A stretch of 64,000 nt of DNA from Mycolicibacterium sp. MU0053. Its GTDB lineage: Bacteria; Actinomycetota; Actinomycetes; Mycobacteriales; Mycobacteriaceae. Of this stretch, positions 17,568 to 27,650 are shown piece by piece. Position numbers and translations under genes: made by a program. Numbering within the stretch: the stretch's first letter is position 1; each line of letters begins with the position of its first letter. The DNA lies in NCBI RefSeq assembly GCF_963378095.1, contig NZ_OY726397.1, positions 2,046,001 through 2,110,000 of the forward strand. The letters are read 5' to 3'. The notes below the pieces were generated by a model. That model worked only from the letters and a program-made list of their open reading frames with translations. It did not search any database and was not told where the DNA came from.

Positions 17568-18998
17568 GTGAGCAGCGCCGCATCGGGTCGCCCGCCGGGT
17601 AGACACACCGTGCTGGCGGACATCGACAGCAGCGCGTATCACTCCCTGCGGCAGCGGCCGGTCACCCGCGCCGAGCGGTACGCACTCGGCAAGAGCCTGC
17701 GCGACCGGGTGCATCGCGGCGAGCTGGCCGGCTGGGATCCGCCGCCCGACCGGCCGGACCCGATCCGCCTCATCGAGATCAACCACCATGGCCGCCAACC
17801 ACATCTGATTCCGGTTCGGGTGGGGCGAATGGCCCACTCGCCGTACGGCTTTCTGCGCGGCAGCGCCGTGGTCATGGCCGAGGACGTGGCGCGGCTGCCC
17901 TCGACCGGCATCACGCCGGTGGTCTGCGGCGACTCGCACCTGGGCAACTTCGGGTTCTTCGCGTCCCCCGAACGCGATCTGGTGATCGACCTGAACGACT
18001 TCGACGAGGCCCATCCCGGTGGCTGGGAATGGGACCTGCGCCGCCTGGTGGCCAGCATCTGGGTGGCGGGGCGGCAGAACGGTGCCTCCGAGCAAGAATG
18101 CGGCGAAGCGGTCCGCTCCTGCGTCACCTCCTACCGGCTGGAGTTGCGCCGCCTGGCCGACGAGCCGCTGTTCTCCCGCTCCTTCACCCGCCTCGACGTC
18201 GACCGACTCGCCGGCGAGACCGCCCAACCGTTGGCCGATGAGGTGCGCCGCTCGGCGCGCCGGGCCCGCAACCGCACCAGTGACCGCGCCCTGCCCCGGT
18301 TCACCCAGGAGGTCGACGGCGTCCGTCGCATCGTCGAGGAGCCACCGCTGATCACCCGGGTGCCCGACCGGGAGGCCGAAGCGGTGGCCGTGGCGCTCGA
18401 CGAGTACCTGTTGACGTTGTCCACGCACTGGCGTCGCGTGCTGGGCGGCTACACCCTGCTCGACGTCGCGCACAAGGTGGTCGGGGTGGGCAGCGTCGGG
18501 CTGCGTGCCTACGTGGCGTTGCTGGAGGGGTCGTCGCCGGAGGACGTGGTGTTCCTCCAGCTCAAGCAGGCCCGCCGCTCGGTGCTGGCGCGGTACGTGC
18601 ACGGCGAGTCGGCCTGGCACGCCCATCAGGGCCAACGCGTCGTCGAATACCAGCAGGCGCTGCAAACCGTCAGCGACCCGCTGCTGGGCTGGACGACCGT
18701 GGACGGGTTGCAGTACTACGTGCGGCAGTTCCGCAACATGAAGGGCAGCATCGCGCTGGACGCGATGGATCCCCGGGCGCTCATCGACTACGCCGGCGTC
18801 GTCGGGCAGCTACTCGCCAAGGGGCACGCCCGCACCAGCGGCGCGTCGATGATCGCCGGTTACATGGGTCGCTCGGAGAAGGTGGACGACGCGTTGTGCG
18901 AATTCGCGCGCCGCTACGCCGACCAGACCGAGGCCGACCACGCGGCGCTGTTGGCCGCCGTCGACTCCGGTCGACTACCGATCGAGCGCGGGGTATAG
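17568..18998 (+). CDS. DUF2252 protein
   Basis: 476 residues of the DUF2252 family, distantly related to aminoglycoside phosphotransferase/kinase folds. VCGDSHLGNFGFFASPE and VIDLNDFDEAHPGGWEWDLRRL correspond to the catalytic-loop and metal-binding DFD-type motifs seen in such folds, so a small-molecule kinase activity is plausible but not established. The GTG start is supported by a strong GAGGAGG site about 12 bases upstream. Convergent with the aldo/keto reductase, 10 bases apart. Confidence 0.85.
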   Translation: MSSAASGRPPGRHTVLADIDSSAYHSLRQRPVTRAERYALGKSLRDRVHRGELAGWDPPPDRPDPIRLIEINHHGRQPHLIPVRVGRMAHSPYGFLRGSAVVMAEDVARLPSTGITPVVCGDSHLGNFGFFASPERDLVIDLNDFDEAHPGGWEWDLRRLVASIWVAGRQNGASEQECGEAVRSCVTSYRLELRRLADEPLFSRSFTRLDVDRLAGETAQPLADEVRRSARRARNRTSDRALPRFTQEVDGVRRIVEEPPLITRVPDREAEAVAVALDEYLLTLSTHWRRVLGGYTLLDVAHKVVGVGSVGLRAYVALLEGSSPEDVVFLQLKQARRSVLARYVHGESAWHAHQGQRVVEYQQALQTVSDPLLGWTTVDGLQYYVRQFRNMKGSIALDAMDPRALIDYAGVVGQLLAKGHARTSGASMIAGYMGRSEKVDDALCEFARRYADQTEADHAALLAAVDSGRLPIERGV

Positions 18999-19008
18999 CG
19001 CCGTCGGG

Positions 19009-19980
19009 TCAGCGTCGACCGACCTTGTCCAACAGCAGGTCGGCCATGCTGCGCGCACCCGAGACCGGGTGAAACGCCCGCGCCGCGTTGGTCAACGCCG
19101 TCTGGGCCTCGGCGCTGAGCTCGATTTCGGCTGCGGCGACGTTGAATTCGAGTTGTTCGACGCTGGACGCGCCCGGGATGGCGACCACATTCGGCAGGCT
19201 CAGCAGCCAGGCCAGCGCCACCTGCGCCGGCTTGGCGTCCACGTCGGCGGCGACCTGACGCAACACGTCGAGCAGCGGTTCGACGCGGCTGAGGTTCTCG
19301 GTGCCGAACAGCGGGTTGATCGCCCGCACCCCGCCGGGCCGATTGTGCAGACCGTACTTGCCGCCGAGCAGGCCCTGCGCCAGCGGACTGTAGGCGATCA
19401 CCATCCGGTTCTCCCGTTCGGCGAACGGCACCAGGTCGTCCAGCGGCTGGGGGTTGGCCAGCGAGAAGTGCACCTGATTGCTGATCACCGGCCGGCCCAG
19501 CGCGGCGTCGGCCTTGCGCCACCGCTGCAGCGAGTAGGTCGACACCCCGGCCGCCCCGATCTCGCCGCGGTCCAACAACTCCCGCAGGCCGGGCATGATC
19601 ACCGAATCCGGCACCACCGGATTGGGTTTGTGAATCTGATAGAGCGGAATCGTCGTCAGCTGTAACCGGCGGGCGCTGGCGCGGGCGCGCTGTTTGACCA
19701 CGGCCGGGAACGGCGCGACGGGAAACACCTTGCTGGCGACCACGACTTCGGCGCGCTCGTCGCCGAGCGCCTCGCCCAGGATCCGTTCACTCTTGCCCAT
19801 GCCGTAGACCTCGGCGGTGTCGAACAGCGTCACGCCGAGGGCGCGGGCCCGGCTGACGATCTCGCGGGCCGCCCCGGCGGCGTAGCTGTCGCCGTAGCCC
19901 CACTCGCGGGAACCGAACTGCCAGGTCCCGAGCCCGATCCGGCTGACCGGGCCCAGGCCGTCCACGTCAAGGTATTTCAT
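19009..19980 (-). CDS. Aldo/keto reductase
   Basis: 323 residues, NADPH-dependent (beta/alpha)8 barrel. Catalytic tetrad elements are readable: Asp and Tyr in LFDTAEVYGMGKSE, Lys in VVASKVFP, and the His in YQIHKP; the C-terminal cofactor-binding segment is VAIPGASSVEQLEFNVAA. Family members reduce aldehydes and ketones; the substrate here is unknown. I prefer the ATG at 19980 over a GTG at 19989 because the GGTGGG ribosome site would overlap the latter. Confidence 0.85.
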   Translation of the reverse strand: MKYLDVDGLGPVSRIGLGTWQFGSREWGYGDSYAAGAAREIVSRARALGVTLFDTAEVYGMGKSERILGEALGDERAEVVVASKVFPVAPFPAVVKQRARASARRLQLTTIPLYQIHKPNPVVPDSVIMPGLRELLDRGEIGAAGVSTYSLQRWRKADAALGRPVISNQVHFSLANPQPLDDLVPFAERENRMVIAYSPLAQGLLGGKYGLHNRPGGVRAINPLFGTENLSRVEPLLDVLRQVAADVDAKPAQVALAWLLSLPNVVAIPGASSVEQLEFNVAAAEIELSAEAQTALTNAARAFHPVSGARSMADLLLDKVGRR

Positions 19981-20029
19981 CTGTCCCACCGTACTGATCT
20001 GCGCGGTCAGCGCGGCGGTGCAGCCTGGG

Positions 20030-22923
20030 TCAGTTGGAGTCCGTGGTCACCAATCGGGTCAGCGCACCCTGCGACGGGCGCTGCCGCACCCGCTGCGGCC
20101 ACCAGAACCACTTGCCCATCAATGCCGCGATGGCTGGCGTCATGAACGCCCGGATCACCAGGGTGTCGAACATCAGGCCCATCCCGATGGTGGTGCCGAT
20201 CTGGGCCACCACGATCATCTCGGAGGCCATCATCGACATCATCGTGAACGCGAACACCAGTCCGGCCGCGGTCACCACCGAACCGGTTCCGCCCATCGCG
20301 CGGATGATCCCGGTGTTGATGCCGGCGTGGACCTCCTCCTTCAACCGGGCCACCAACAACAGGTTGTAGTCCGCGCCGACGGCCAACAGGATGATCACCG
20401 CCATGGCCATCACCATGAAGTGCAGTTCGATGCCAATGAGGTGCTGCCACACCAACACTGATACGCCGAACGAAGCGCCCAGCGACACCAGCACGGTGCC
20501 CACGATGACCCCGGCTGCCACCAGGCTCTTGGTGATCAACAGCATGATGATGAAGATCAAACAGATCGCGGAGATGCCGGCGATCAGCAGGTCGTAGTTG
20601 TTGCCCTCTTGCATGTCCTTGAACGCCGCCGCGGTGCCGGCCACCTGGATCTTCGAGCCCTCTAGCGGAGTGCCCTTGATGGCCTCCTTGGCGGCCAGCT
20701 TGATGCCGTCGATGATCTTGATACCGTCGGGCGTCAGCGGGTCACCATCGTGAGAGATGATGAACCGCACGGACTTTCCGTCGGGGGAGATGAAGCTCTC
20801 CATCCCGCGCTTGAAGTCCTTGTTGTCGAAGATGTCCGGCGGCAGGTAGAACGTGTCGTCGTTCTTGGCGTCGTTGAACGCCTTGGTCATGGCCGTCTGA
20901 TTCTCCTGCGAGGCGGCCATCTGATCCTGCAGACCCTTCTGGGTCTGGTACATCGTCAGCATCGTGTTGCGCATCTTGCGCATGGTCTCGATCTGCGTCG
21001 GCAGCAGCCGGACCATCTCCGGCATCAACGCACTGAGCCGGTCCATGTCGGGCAGCATGGCGACCATCTGCTGGGTCATGGTGTCGGTGCCGTCGAGCGC
21101 ATCCATCATCGAGCGCATGGTGTGACACACCGGAATGTTGAAGCAGTGCGGTTCCCAATACAGGTAGTTGCGCAGCGGGCGGATGAAGTCGTCGAAATCG
21201 GCGAGGTGATCCCGTAGCTCGACCAGGTTGTCGGCCATGACGTGGGTCTTGCCGACCATGCTCTGGGTGGTCGCGGCCATCTGCGTCATCAACTCGACCA
21301 TGCGGTCCATGGTGTGGATGGTGTTCTGCATGTCGTCGGCCTGCACCAGCATGTCGTCGATGCGGTCCATCTGGTACTTGCGGTTCATGTCCATCAACAG
21401 ACCGCTCTGCCCCATCTGCGCGGGGATCGTGCTGTACTCCAGCGGTTCGCCCTCGGGGCGGGTGATCGACTGCACCTCGCCGATGCCCGGCACCCGGAAC
21501 ACCTCCTTGGCGATCTTCTCGATCACCAGGAAGTCGGCGGGGTTGCGCAAATCGCGGTCGGTCTCGATCAGCAGCAACTCCGGGTTCATCCGGGCCGCCG
21601 AGAAGTGCCGTTCGGCCGCGGCGAAGCCCTCCTGCGCGGGCAGGTCCGTCGGCAGGTAATTGCGGTCGTTGTAGTTGGTCTGATAGCCGGGCAGGGTCAG
21701 CAGCCCGACCAGCGACAGCGCGATCGTCGCCAGCAGCACCGGGCCGGGCCACCGCACCACGACCGTGCCGATCCGCCGCCACATCCGGATGCGCATGGCG
21801 CGGCGGGGCTCGAGGATCTTGCCGAACCGGGTGGCCACGGCGACCATGGCCGGCCCCAGCGTCAACGCGGTGGCCACGACCATGACCATGCCGACGAACA
21901 TCGGGATGCCCAGGGTCTGGAAATAGGGGAGCCGGGTGAAACTCAGGCACAGCATGGCCCCGGCGATGGTCATACCGGAGGCCAGCACCACGTGTGCGGT
22001 GCCGTGGAACATGTCGTAATAGGCCGCCTCGCGGTCCATGCCGACGGTGCGGGCCTCCTGATATCGCCCAAACAGGAAGATCGCGTAGTCGGTGGCGGCC
22101 GCGACCGCCAGCGTCACCAACAGCTGGGTCGCGAACGTCGATAGGCCGATCAGGTCGTGATAGCCCAGGAACGCCACCACGCCCCGGGCCGAGGACAGGC
22201 TCAGCACCACCACGACCAGGGCCAGCACCGTCGTGATGATCGACCGGTACACCAGCATCAACATCGTGATGATGACGACGAAGATGACCGCCTCGATGAC
22301 CCGCACGGAGCGGTCCCCGGAGACCTGCTGATCGTTGGCCAGCGCCGAGCCGCCGGTGACGTAGACCGTGAGGCCCGGCGGCGGCTCGAGACCCTCGACG
22401 AGTTCGGTGACCGCCTGCACCGACTCGTTGGCCAGCGCCTCGCCCATGTTGCCGGCCAGATACACCTGGACGTAGGTGGCCTTGCCGTCGGGGCTCTGCG
22501 CGCCGGCCTCGGTCAGGGGGTCGCCCCAGAAGTCCTGGACGTGCTCGACGTGCTCGGTGTCGGCCTCGAGCTTGTCGATCATGTCGTTGTAGAAGTGGTG
22601 CGACGCGTCGTCGAGCTGATCGTCGTGCTCGAGCACGATCATCGCCGAGCTGTCGGACTTGAACTCCTCGAAAACCTCGCCGACCCGCTTCATCGCGACC
22701 ACCGACGGCGCGTCGTCCGGGCTCATCGACACCGAGCGCATCTGCCCGACGACCTCGAGCTGGGGCACCGTCATGTTCAGCAGCGCGACGAAGCCGATCC
22801 AGCCGATGATGACCGGGACGGCGAAGACGCGGAGCCACTTGGCGAGCCCGCGGCGCTTTTCGTGCTCGGGCGGGGGCGGGGCGCCCGGGGGCCGCTGGCC
22901 GAGCCGGGGATCAGTGTGCTCAT
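20030..22923 (-). CDS. MmpL-family RND lipid transporter with N-terminal frameshift
   Basis: An open frame of 914 codons from ATG 22774 encodes nearly all of an MmpL of the MmpL4/5 type: two RND membrane blocks ([18 protein letters not shown] and [18 protein letters not shown] carry the Asp-Tyr proton-relay pairs), periplasmic porter domains, and a coiled-coil insert with the [10 protein letters not shown] disulfide pair. The first membrane helix ([20 protein letters not shown]) is encoded in the same frame upstream, but no start codon exists between it and a stop at 22931. The ATG at 22923 is one frame off. A +1 base between 22887 and 22923 would restore a normal N-terminus. No mmpS partner is adjacent. 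It may be inactive, or the discrepancy may be a sequence error. Confidence 0.8.
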
Positions 22924-23166
22924 GCGGGCATCACTGCGTCACAAAGCTCGCGCTAGTGCCGGTATCGGCCATCAGAAAAAACCACCCGTGGTCGGTCGGG
23001 GAATCGCATACGCGAGTCCGGCACTTCCGGATCTGTTAGTGCGACTAGTAAACCAGACGGCAGCCCGGTTTGGTCACCTCGGTATGCCGAGGGTCGGCAG
23101 GTCCGGCGCGGCGGGCATCCACCGGATTGCCGTCGGCAGCGGGGTCAGCTTACTCGTGACCCGCGG

Positions 23167-23886
23167 TCAATCGGCTTCGACGTCGGCGTCCGGTGGGGCG
23201 TCGCGACCCCGCCGCCAGGAGCGGTAGCCGCTGCGGGCCGCGAAGACTCCGACGACGGCCATCACGCACCACACCGCGATGGCCGTGTACGCCAGCGGTG
23301 CGGACAGGTCGCCGATGGAGGCGCCCAGGGCGGTGTAGACGAATGCCCGCGGCGCCGATCCGATGAACGCCCCGACCGCCATCTGCCACACCGGCACGCC
23401 GAAGGCGCCGAACCCGTAGGAGGCCAGCGCATCGGAGACGCCGGGAATGAAGCGCTGCCCGACCACCGCCCACAGGCCGCGCCGCTCGATCTGGGCGTCG
23501 AGCCGGTCGGCGCGCTCGTCGCCCAGCAGCACTCGGGCGCTGTCCCGGCCGGCCCGGCGCCCGCCGAGGCTGGCGGCGATCGCGGTGCCCACCGTCGCGC
23601 CCAGCGTGACGAACGTGCCCAGCACCGGCCCGAAGAGGAAGCCGCTGCCGGCGGCCAGGATGGGTCCCGGCACGAGGATCGCCCCGAGCAACGCGGAGAT
23701 CACGACGTAGACCAGGGGCGCGGCCGGCCCGGTGGCGGCGATGAACCCGCGCACCGCCTCGACGTCGATCACCCGCTGTACCGCGACCAGATAGAACAGG
23801 GTCAGCAGGAAGGCCGCGAACGCCAGCAGGCGCAGCGCGTGGCGGCGGCGTGCGCCAGGGTGTGGTTCGGCGGGGTCGGCGATCAT
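23167..23886 (-). CDS. TVP38/TMEM64 (DedA-related) membrane protein
   Basis: 239 residues with five or six hydrophobic segments and the SNARE-associated/VTT core: GAILVPGPILAAGSGFLFGPVLG and the later RFIPGVSDALASYGFGAFGVP. DedA-related proteins take part in lipid-carrier or phospholipid scrambling in other bacteria; this one is uncharacterised. The C-terminus is a short charged cytoplasmic tail. The ATG overlaps the stop of the YceI-like gene by 4 bases (ATGA), so the pair is coupled. Confidence 0.8.
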   Translation of the reverse strand: MIADPAEPHPGARRRHALRLLAFAAFLLTLFYLVAVQRVIDVEAVRGFIAATGPAAPLVYVVISALLGAILVPGPILAAGSGFLFGPVLGTFVTLGATVGTAIAASLGGRRAGRDSARVLLGDERADRLDAQIERRGLWAVVGQRFIPGVSDALASYGFGAFGVPVWQMAVGAFIGSAPRAFVYTALGASIGDLSAPLAYTAIAVWCVMAVVGVFAARSGYRSWRRGRDAPPDADVEAD

Positions 23887-24494
23887 TGCGCCGACGGGCG
23901 TGCCGTCGCGTTGAACTCGATCGTCACTTCGTCGGCGACCTTCATCGCGCCCAGGGCCATCGAGTAGGGGCGGATACCGAAGTTCTTGTGCGACACCGTG
24001 GTTACGGAGCTCAGTTGTGATTGTCCGGTCACTTCGAGTGCGACGTCGGTGGGGCGGGAGACACCGTGCAGGGTGAGCGGACCGCTCAATAGGTAACCGG
24101 TGTCGGTGCCGGTGATGGTGGCGGCGTCGAACTCGATCGTGGGAAAGCGGTTGGCATTCAACGTCTTCAGTGCGTTGCCGCGCACGATGGCCTTTTCCGG
24201 CGCGGTGAGTGGGGTGAGGCCACCCGAACCGTCGACCACTCGCAACGAGTCGACATCGATGGTCAGGTGCGCGGCGGTCGGGATCTTTCCGGCCCAATCG
24301 ATCGTGATGCGCCACGAGTCCATCGCGATGCTCAGGCGGTGCCCGATCCGCGCCGCGCGACCGGTGACGCCGGTGCTCAGGGTAAGGGTGCCGTCGTTCT
24401 GGCCGAGGCTGCGGGTTGGCGTGGTCACCGGATCAACATAGGGCAGGACGGGATTGGCGACCGCCTGAGGAGGTGCCGGTTCTTGTTGTCCCAC
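23883..24494 (-). CDS. YceI-family lipid-binding-like protein
   Basis: About 203 residues. The YceI lipocalin-like barrel is seen in RITIDWAGKIPTAAHLTIDVDSL, LNANRFPTIEFDAATI, SGPLTLHGVSRPTDVALEV and the closing KNFGIRPYSMALGAMKVADEVTIEF. Characterised YceI proteins hold isoprenoid-like lipids. Unlike many, no Sec signal is visible; the start is uncertain (GTG at 24494 with weak ribosome site). Translationally coupled to the TVP38 gene, suggesting a shared membrane-lipid role. Confidence 0.75.
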   Translation of the reverse strand: MGQQEPAPPQAVANPVLPYVDPVTTPTRSLGQNDGTLTLSTGVTGRAARIGHRLSIAMDSWRITIDWAGKIPTAAHLTIDVDSLRVVDGSGGLTPLTAPEKAIVRGNALKTLNANRFPTIEFDAATITGTDTGYLLSGPLTLHGVSRPTDVALEVTGQSQLSSVTTVSHKNFGIRPYSMALGAMKVADEVTIEFNATARPSAQ

Positions 24495-24545
24495 CTCACA
24501 GCGACAAACAGCGACAATTCCGGGGGAGCGGGCCCGGCGGCTGGG

Positions 24546-25028
24546 TCAGGGCTGGGCGACCGGGGTTCCGACGGCCAGCGTCAGCGCGCGCAGTGCCGGG
24601 ATGGCGGCTTGCAGTGTCGCGACCTGGGCCGCCGGGATTTCGGCGAGCGCGGTGGACACCGTGGTCGCGACGGCATCCTCGATGGCCTCTCGGTCTGCCA
24701 GTGCGCGCGCGGTGGGGCGCAGCAGTGACACCCGCCGGTCGTGGTCGTCGGTGCGCTTGTCGACCAGGCCGCGCGCCGTCAGTGACCGCACGGCGGCGCT
24801 GACATTGCTGGTCTGCATCGACAGCGTCGCGGCGATATCGGACACGCTGCGCCCGGGCTGGTCCATCACGGTGCGCAGCACTGCCAACTCGGATGCCGGC
24901 AGTGGTTCCAGCCCAACCTGAGCGGGGCCGAACCGGCCGATCCGCCAGGACAGGTCGTGCAGCGCCACCGCGAGTTCCCGGGTCGCAGCCAGCGACGCCG
25001 TCGAGGGCCCGTCGAGAGTGTCAGCCAT
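24546..25028 (-). CDS. MarR-family transcriptional regulator
   Basis: 160 residues with the winged helix-turn-helix of MarR proteins: LPASELAVLRTVMDQPGRSVSDIAATLSMQTSNVSAAVRSLTARGLVDKR followed by the wing DDHDRRVSLLRPTARA. It should bind as a dimer to a palindrome and release on ligand binding. Divergently transcribed from a Bcr/CflA-type efflux gene 67 bases away, with a matching inverted repeat in between, so it is likely to repress both. A TATGAT -10 (minus strand, 25035-25040) lies 6 bases before the ATG, so its mRNA may be leaderless. Confidence 0.9.
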   Translation of the reverse strand: MADTLDGPSTASLAATRELAVALHDLSWRIGRFGPAQVGLEPLPASELAVLRTVMDQPGRSVSDIAATLSMQTSNVSAAVRSLTARGLVDKRTDDHDRRVSLLRPTARALADREAIEDAVATTVSTALAEIPAAQVATLQAAIPALRALTLAVGTPVAQP

Positions 25029-25034
25029 CTCACG

Positions 25035-25074
25035 ATCATATAGTTATGAATCGATAGGTATGATGAGATAACTA
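25035..25074. promoter_or_regulatory. Divergent promoters and MarR operator
   Basis: TAGTTAT (25041-25047) and ATAACTA (25068-25074) form a perfect 7-base inverted repeat. Within or next to it lie TATGAT at 25059-25064 (+ strand, -10 for the transporter) and TATGAT on the minus strand at 25035-25040 (-10 for the regulator). A protein bound to the repeat would cover both promoters, the usual arrangement for an autoregulated MarR/efflux pair. Confidence 0.6.
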
Positions 25075-25095
25075 AATCCGATGAGAAGAGACTGC

Positions 25096-26376
25096 ATGAA
25101 TTTGCGCGGGGCGACCCCGGCGACATCCTCGCCGGCCGTTTCGTTGATTTTGGTATTGGCCCTGCTCAGCGCGGTGACGCCGTTCTCGATCGACATGTAC
25201 CTGTCGGCCTTTCCGCGGATGGCCGTCGATCTCGAGACGTCGGCCTCGATGGTGCAGCTGACCCTGACGACATTCCTGATCGGCCTCGCGCTCGGTCAGC
25301 TCTTCGTCGGCCAACTCTCCGATCGCCTGGGCCGGCGGCGCCCGCTGCTGGTGGGCATCGTGGTCTGCCTGGTGGCCAGCGTGCTGTGCGCCTTCAGTCC
25401 GTCCATCGAGATCCTGATCGCATTGCGCTTCGTGCAGGGCTTCGCGGGCGCCGCCGGCGTCGTCATCGCGCGGGCCGTCATCGCCGACCGCTCTCACGGC
25501 AGCCAGGCGGCCCGGCTGCTGACCGTGATGATGGTGATCGGGATTCTGGCTCCCGTCATCGCGCCGATCCTCGGCGGTCAGGTGGTCGCCGAGTTCGGCT
25601 GGCGGGCGGTCTTCCTCGCGTTGGCGGGACTCAACCTGCTGATGCTCATCGGCGCAGTGTGGCTGGTCGGCGAATCGCTGCCGCCGGAGCTGCGTCGCCC
25701 GGCCGGCGTGAAAGCCTTTGCCCGCAGCGCCGTCTCGGTGTTGAGCAACCGGTTCTTCCTCGGCTACGCGCTGTGCCTGGGCTTCGCCTCGGCGGCGGTG
25801 TTCTCCTACATTTCCGGCTCGCCCTTTGTGCTGCAGAACATCCTGGGTTTCTCGCCGCGCGCCTATTCGCTGACCTTCGGCGCCTGCGCGCTGGCCGTGG
25901 CGTTCTCCGGTGTGCTCTCGGCACGGCTGGCCACGAGCATCTCGCCGCGTCGGCTGCTGCAGTGCGGGGTCTCGGCCATGGTGGTGGTGGGGGCGCTGAT
26001 GCTGCTGAACGTGACCGTCGGCGGCGTGCTGCCGTGGGCCACCATCGCGCTGATGGCCGGCTTCATGGCGACCATCGGTTTCACCTTTGCCAACGCCACC
26101 GCGCTGGCGCTCAGCGAGGTCCGCTATGCCGCCGGAACGGGTTCGGCGGTCCTGGGCTTCGTCCAGTACAGCCTCGGCGCCACGGTCTCACCGCTGATCG
26201 GCCTGGCCGGCGACGCCAACGCGCTACCGATGGGTGCGATGATGCTGACCGCGGCGGCGCTGTCGGCGACGGCCCTGTTCGTGCTCACCCGCGGACATCG
26301 GCCATTCCGTGAAACCTCCTCGGCCGCAGCCGAAACCCCTACTCCTGCAGCAGCAGCGCTTGCCACGAGTCGGTGA
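25096..26376 (+). CDS. Bcr/CflA-type MFS drug efflux transporter
   Basis: About 426 residues with 12 predicted membrane helices. TM1 (PFSIDMYLSAFPRMA) and the loop 2-3 motif GQLSDRLGRRRPLL match the Bcr/CflA branch of drug:H+ antiporters; RAVIADRSHG in TM4-5 is also typical. I chose the second ATG (25096) because GAAGAG lies 5-7 bases upstream, whereas the ATG at 25081 lacks a ribosome site. Expected to be controlled by the divergent MarR regulator; substrates unknown. Confidence 0.88.
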   Translation: MNLRGATPATSSPAVSLILVLALLSAVTPFSIDMYLSAFPRMAVDLETSASMVQLTLTTFLIGLALGQLFVGQLSDRLGRRRPLLVGIVVCLVASVLCAFSPSIEILIALRFVQGFAGAAGVVIARAVIADRSHGSQAARLLTVMMVIGILAPVIAPILGGQVVAEFGWRAVFLALAGLNLLMLIGAVWLVGESLPPELRRPAGVKAFARSAVSVLSNRFFLGYALCLGFASAAVFSYISGSPFVLQNILGFSPRAYSLTFGACALAVAFSGVLSARLATSISPRRLLQCGVSAMVVVGALMLLNVTVGGVLPWATIALMAGFMATIGFTFANATALALSEVRYAAGTGSAVLGFVQYSLGATVSPLIGLAGDANALPMGAMMLTAAALSATALFVLTRGHRPFRETSSAAAETPTPAAAALATSR

Positions 26377-26426
26377 GCGTCGCCAGGCTGATGCCGCGGT
26401 CGGCCTCCCAGCCGCGCTCGAGCCAG

Positions 26427-26444
26427 CGCTAGGGCGGGCTAGCG
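26427..26444. terminator. Small hairpin between convergent MFS and acyl-CoA dehydrogenase genes
   Basis: CGCTAG-GGCGGG-CTAGCG is a perfect 6-base stem with a 6-base loop that includes the acyl-CoA dehydrogenase stop codon. No T-tract follows, so this is at best a weak bidirectional terminator. Confidence 0.3.
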
Positions 26445-27650
26445 GATGGACAGCCCGGTCACCGCACGCGCGATCACCAGGCGTTGAATCTCGCTGGTGC
26501 CCTCGAAGATCGTGAAGATCTTGGCGTCGCGGTGCATCCGCTCCACCGGGTAGTCCCGGGTGTAGCCGTTGCCGCCGAGGATCTGGATCGCCTCGTCGGT
26601 GACGTACACCGCGGTCTCGCTCGCCACCAGCTTGGCCATCGAACCCTCGGCGGCCTCGAACGCCACGTTGTTGCGGGCCATCCAGCCGGCCCGCCAGACC
26701 AGCAGTCGTGCGGCGTCGACCCGGGTCTTCATGTCGGCCAGCTTGAAGGCCACCGCCTGGAATTCACCGATCTTGCGGCCGAACTGTTCACGTTGGCACG
26801 CATAGTCCAGCGCGTACTCGTAGGCGGCGCGCGCGACACCGACCGCCATGGCGCCGACCGAGGGCCGGGTGCGTTCGAACGTCTGCATCGCCGCCTGCCC
26901 GCGGGTCGAGGCGCCCGATCGGACCCGGGCGATGCGCTCTTCGAACTTCTCCCGGCCGCCGAGGATCATCTCCTCGGGCAGCCGCACGTTGTCGAGGACC
27001 ACCTCGGCGGTGTGCGACGCGCGGATGCCGTGCTTCTTGAACTTCTGCCCCTGGGAAAAGCCGTGGGTGTCGGGACCGATGACGAAGGTCGCCTGCCCGC
27101 GGGTCCCGAGTTCGGGGTAGACGGAGGCCACCACGATGTGCACATTGGCGATGCCGCCGTTGGTGGCCCAGGTCTTGGTGCCGTTGAGCACCCACTCGCG
27201 GGTGGCCTCGTCGAATCGGGCCCGGGTCCGGATGCTGCCGACGTCGGAGCCGGCGTCGGGTTCTGACGAGCAGAACGCGCCCAGCTTCGGGTCACCCGGA
27301 GTGCCGAACATCTCCGGCAGCCACTGGCCGATCTGTTCGGGAGTTCCGCTGCCGGCCAGCGCCGCGGCGGCCAAACCGGTGCCCAGGATCGACAACGCAA
27401 TGCCGGCGTCACCCCAGAACAGCTCCTCGAACACCGTCAGCATGCCCAGCCCGCTGGGTTCGACGGACTGCTGGGCGAACAATTCGGGGGAGTACAAGCC
27501 GATCTTGGCGGCCTCCTGGATGATCGGCCACGGAGTTTCCTCCCGCTCGTCCCACTCCGCGGCCGCGGGCCGCACCACCTCGGCCGCGAACTGGTGCACC
27601 CAGTCGCGCACCTCTATCACGTCGTCGCTCAGCTGCAATGAGAAGGTCAT
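26439..27650 (-). CDS. Acyl-CoA dehydrogenase (FadE family)
   Basis: 403 residues, full-length acyl-CoA dehydrogenase: N-terminal helical domain, FAD/substrate-binding [17 protein letters not shown] and [14 protein letters not shown] in the beta domain, [14 protein letters not shown] and the C-terminal [17 protein letters not shown], whose first Glu is at the catalytic-base position of many family members. It oxidises an acyl-CoA to the 2-enoyl-CoA in the cytosol. It stands alone at the left border of the lipid locus; a fadE gene is also found in described GPL loci, but I cannot say it is orthologous. Confidence 0.88.
   Translation of the reverse strand: MTFSLQLSDDVIEVRDWVHQFAAEVVRPAAAEWDEREETPWPIIQEAAKIGLYSPELFAQQSVEPSGLGMLTVFEELFWGDAGIALSILGTGLAAAALAGSGTPEQIGQWLPEMFGTPGDPKLGAFCSSEPDAGSDVGSIRTRARFDEATREWVLNGTKTWATNGGIANVHIVVASVYPELGTRGQATFVIGPDTHGFSQGQKFKKHGIRASHTAEVVLDNVRLPEEMILGGREKFEERIARVRSGASTRGQAAMQTFERTRPSVGAMAVGVARAAYEYALDYACQREQFGRKIGEFQAVAFKLADMKTRVDAARLLVWRAGWMARNNVAFEAAEGSMAKLVASETAVYVTDEAIQILGGNGYTRDYPVERMHRDAKIFTIFEGTSEIQRLVIARAVTGLSIR

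Noticed and set aside
20742..22838. Alternative 698-codon frame within the frameshifted mmpL on the same strand
   Set aside because: Low-complexity Arg/Gly/Ala/His translation; the other frame encodes MmpL throughout.
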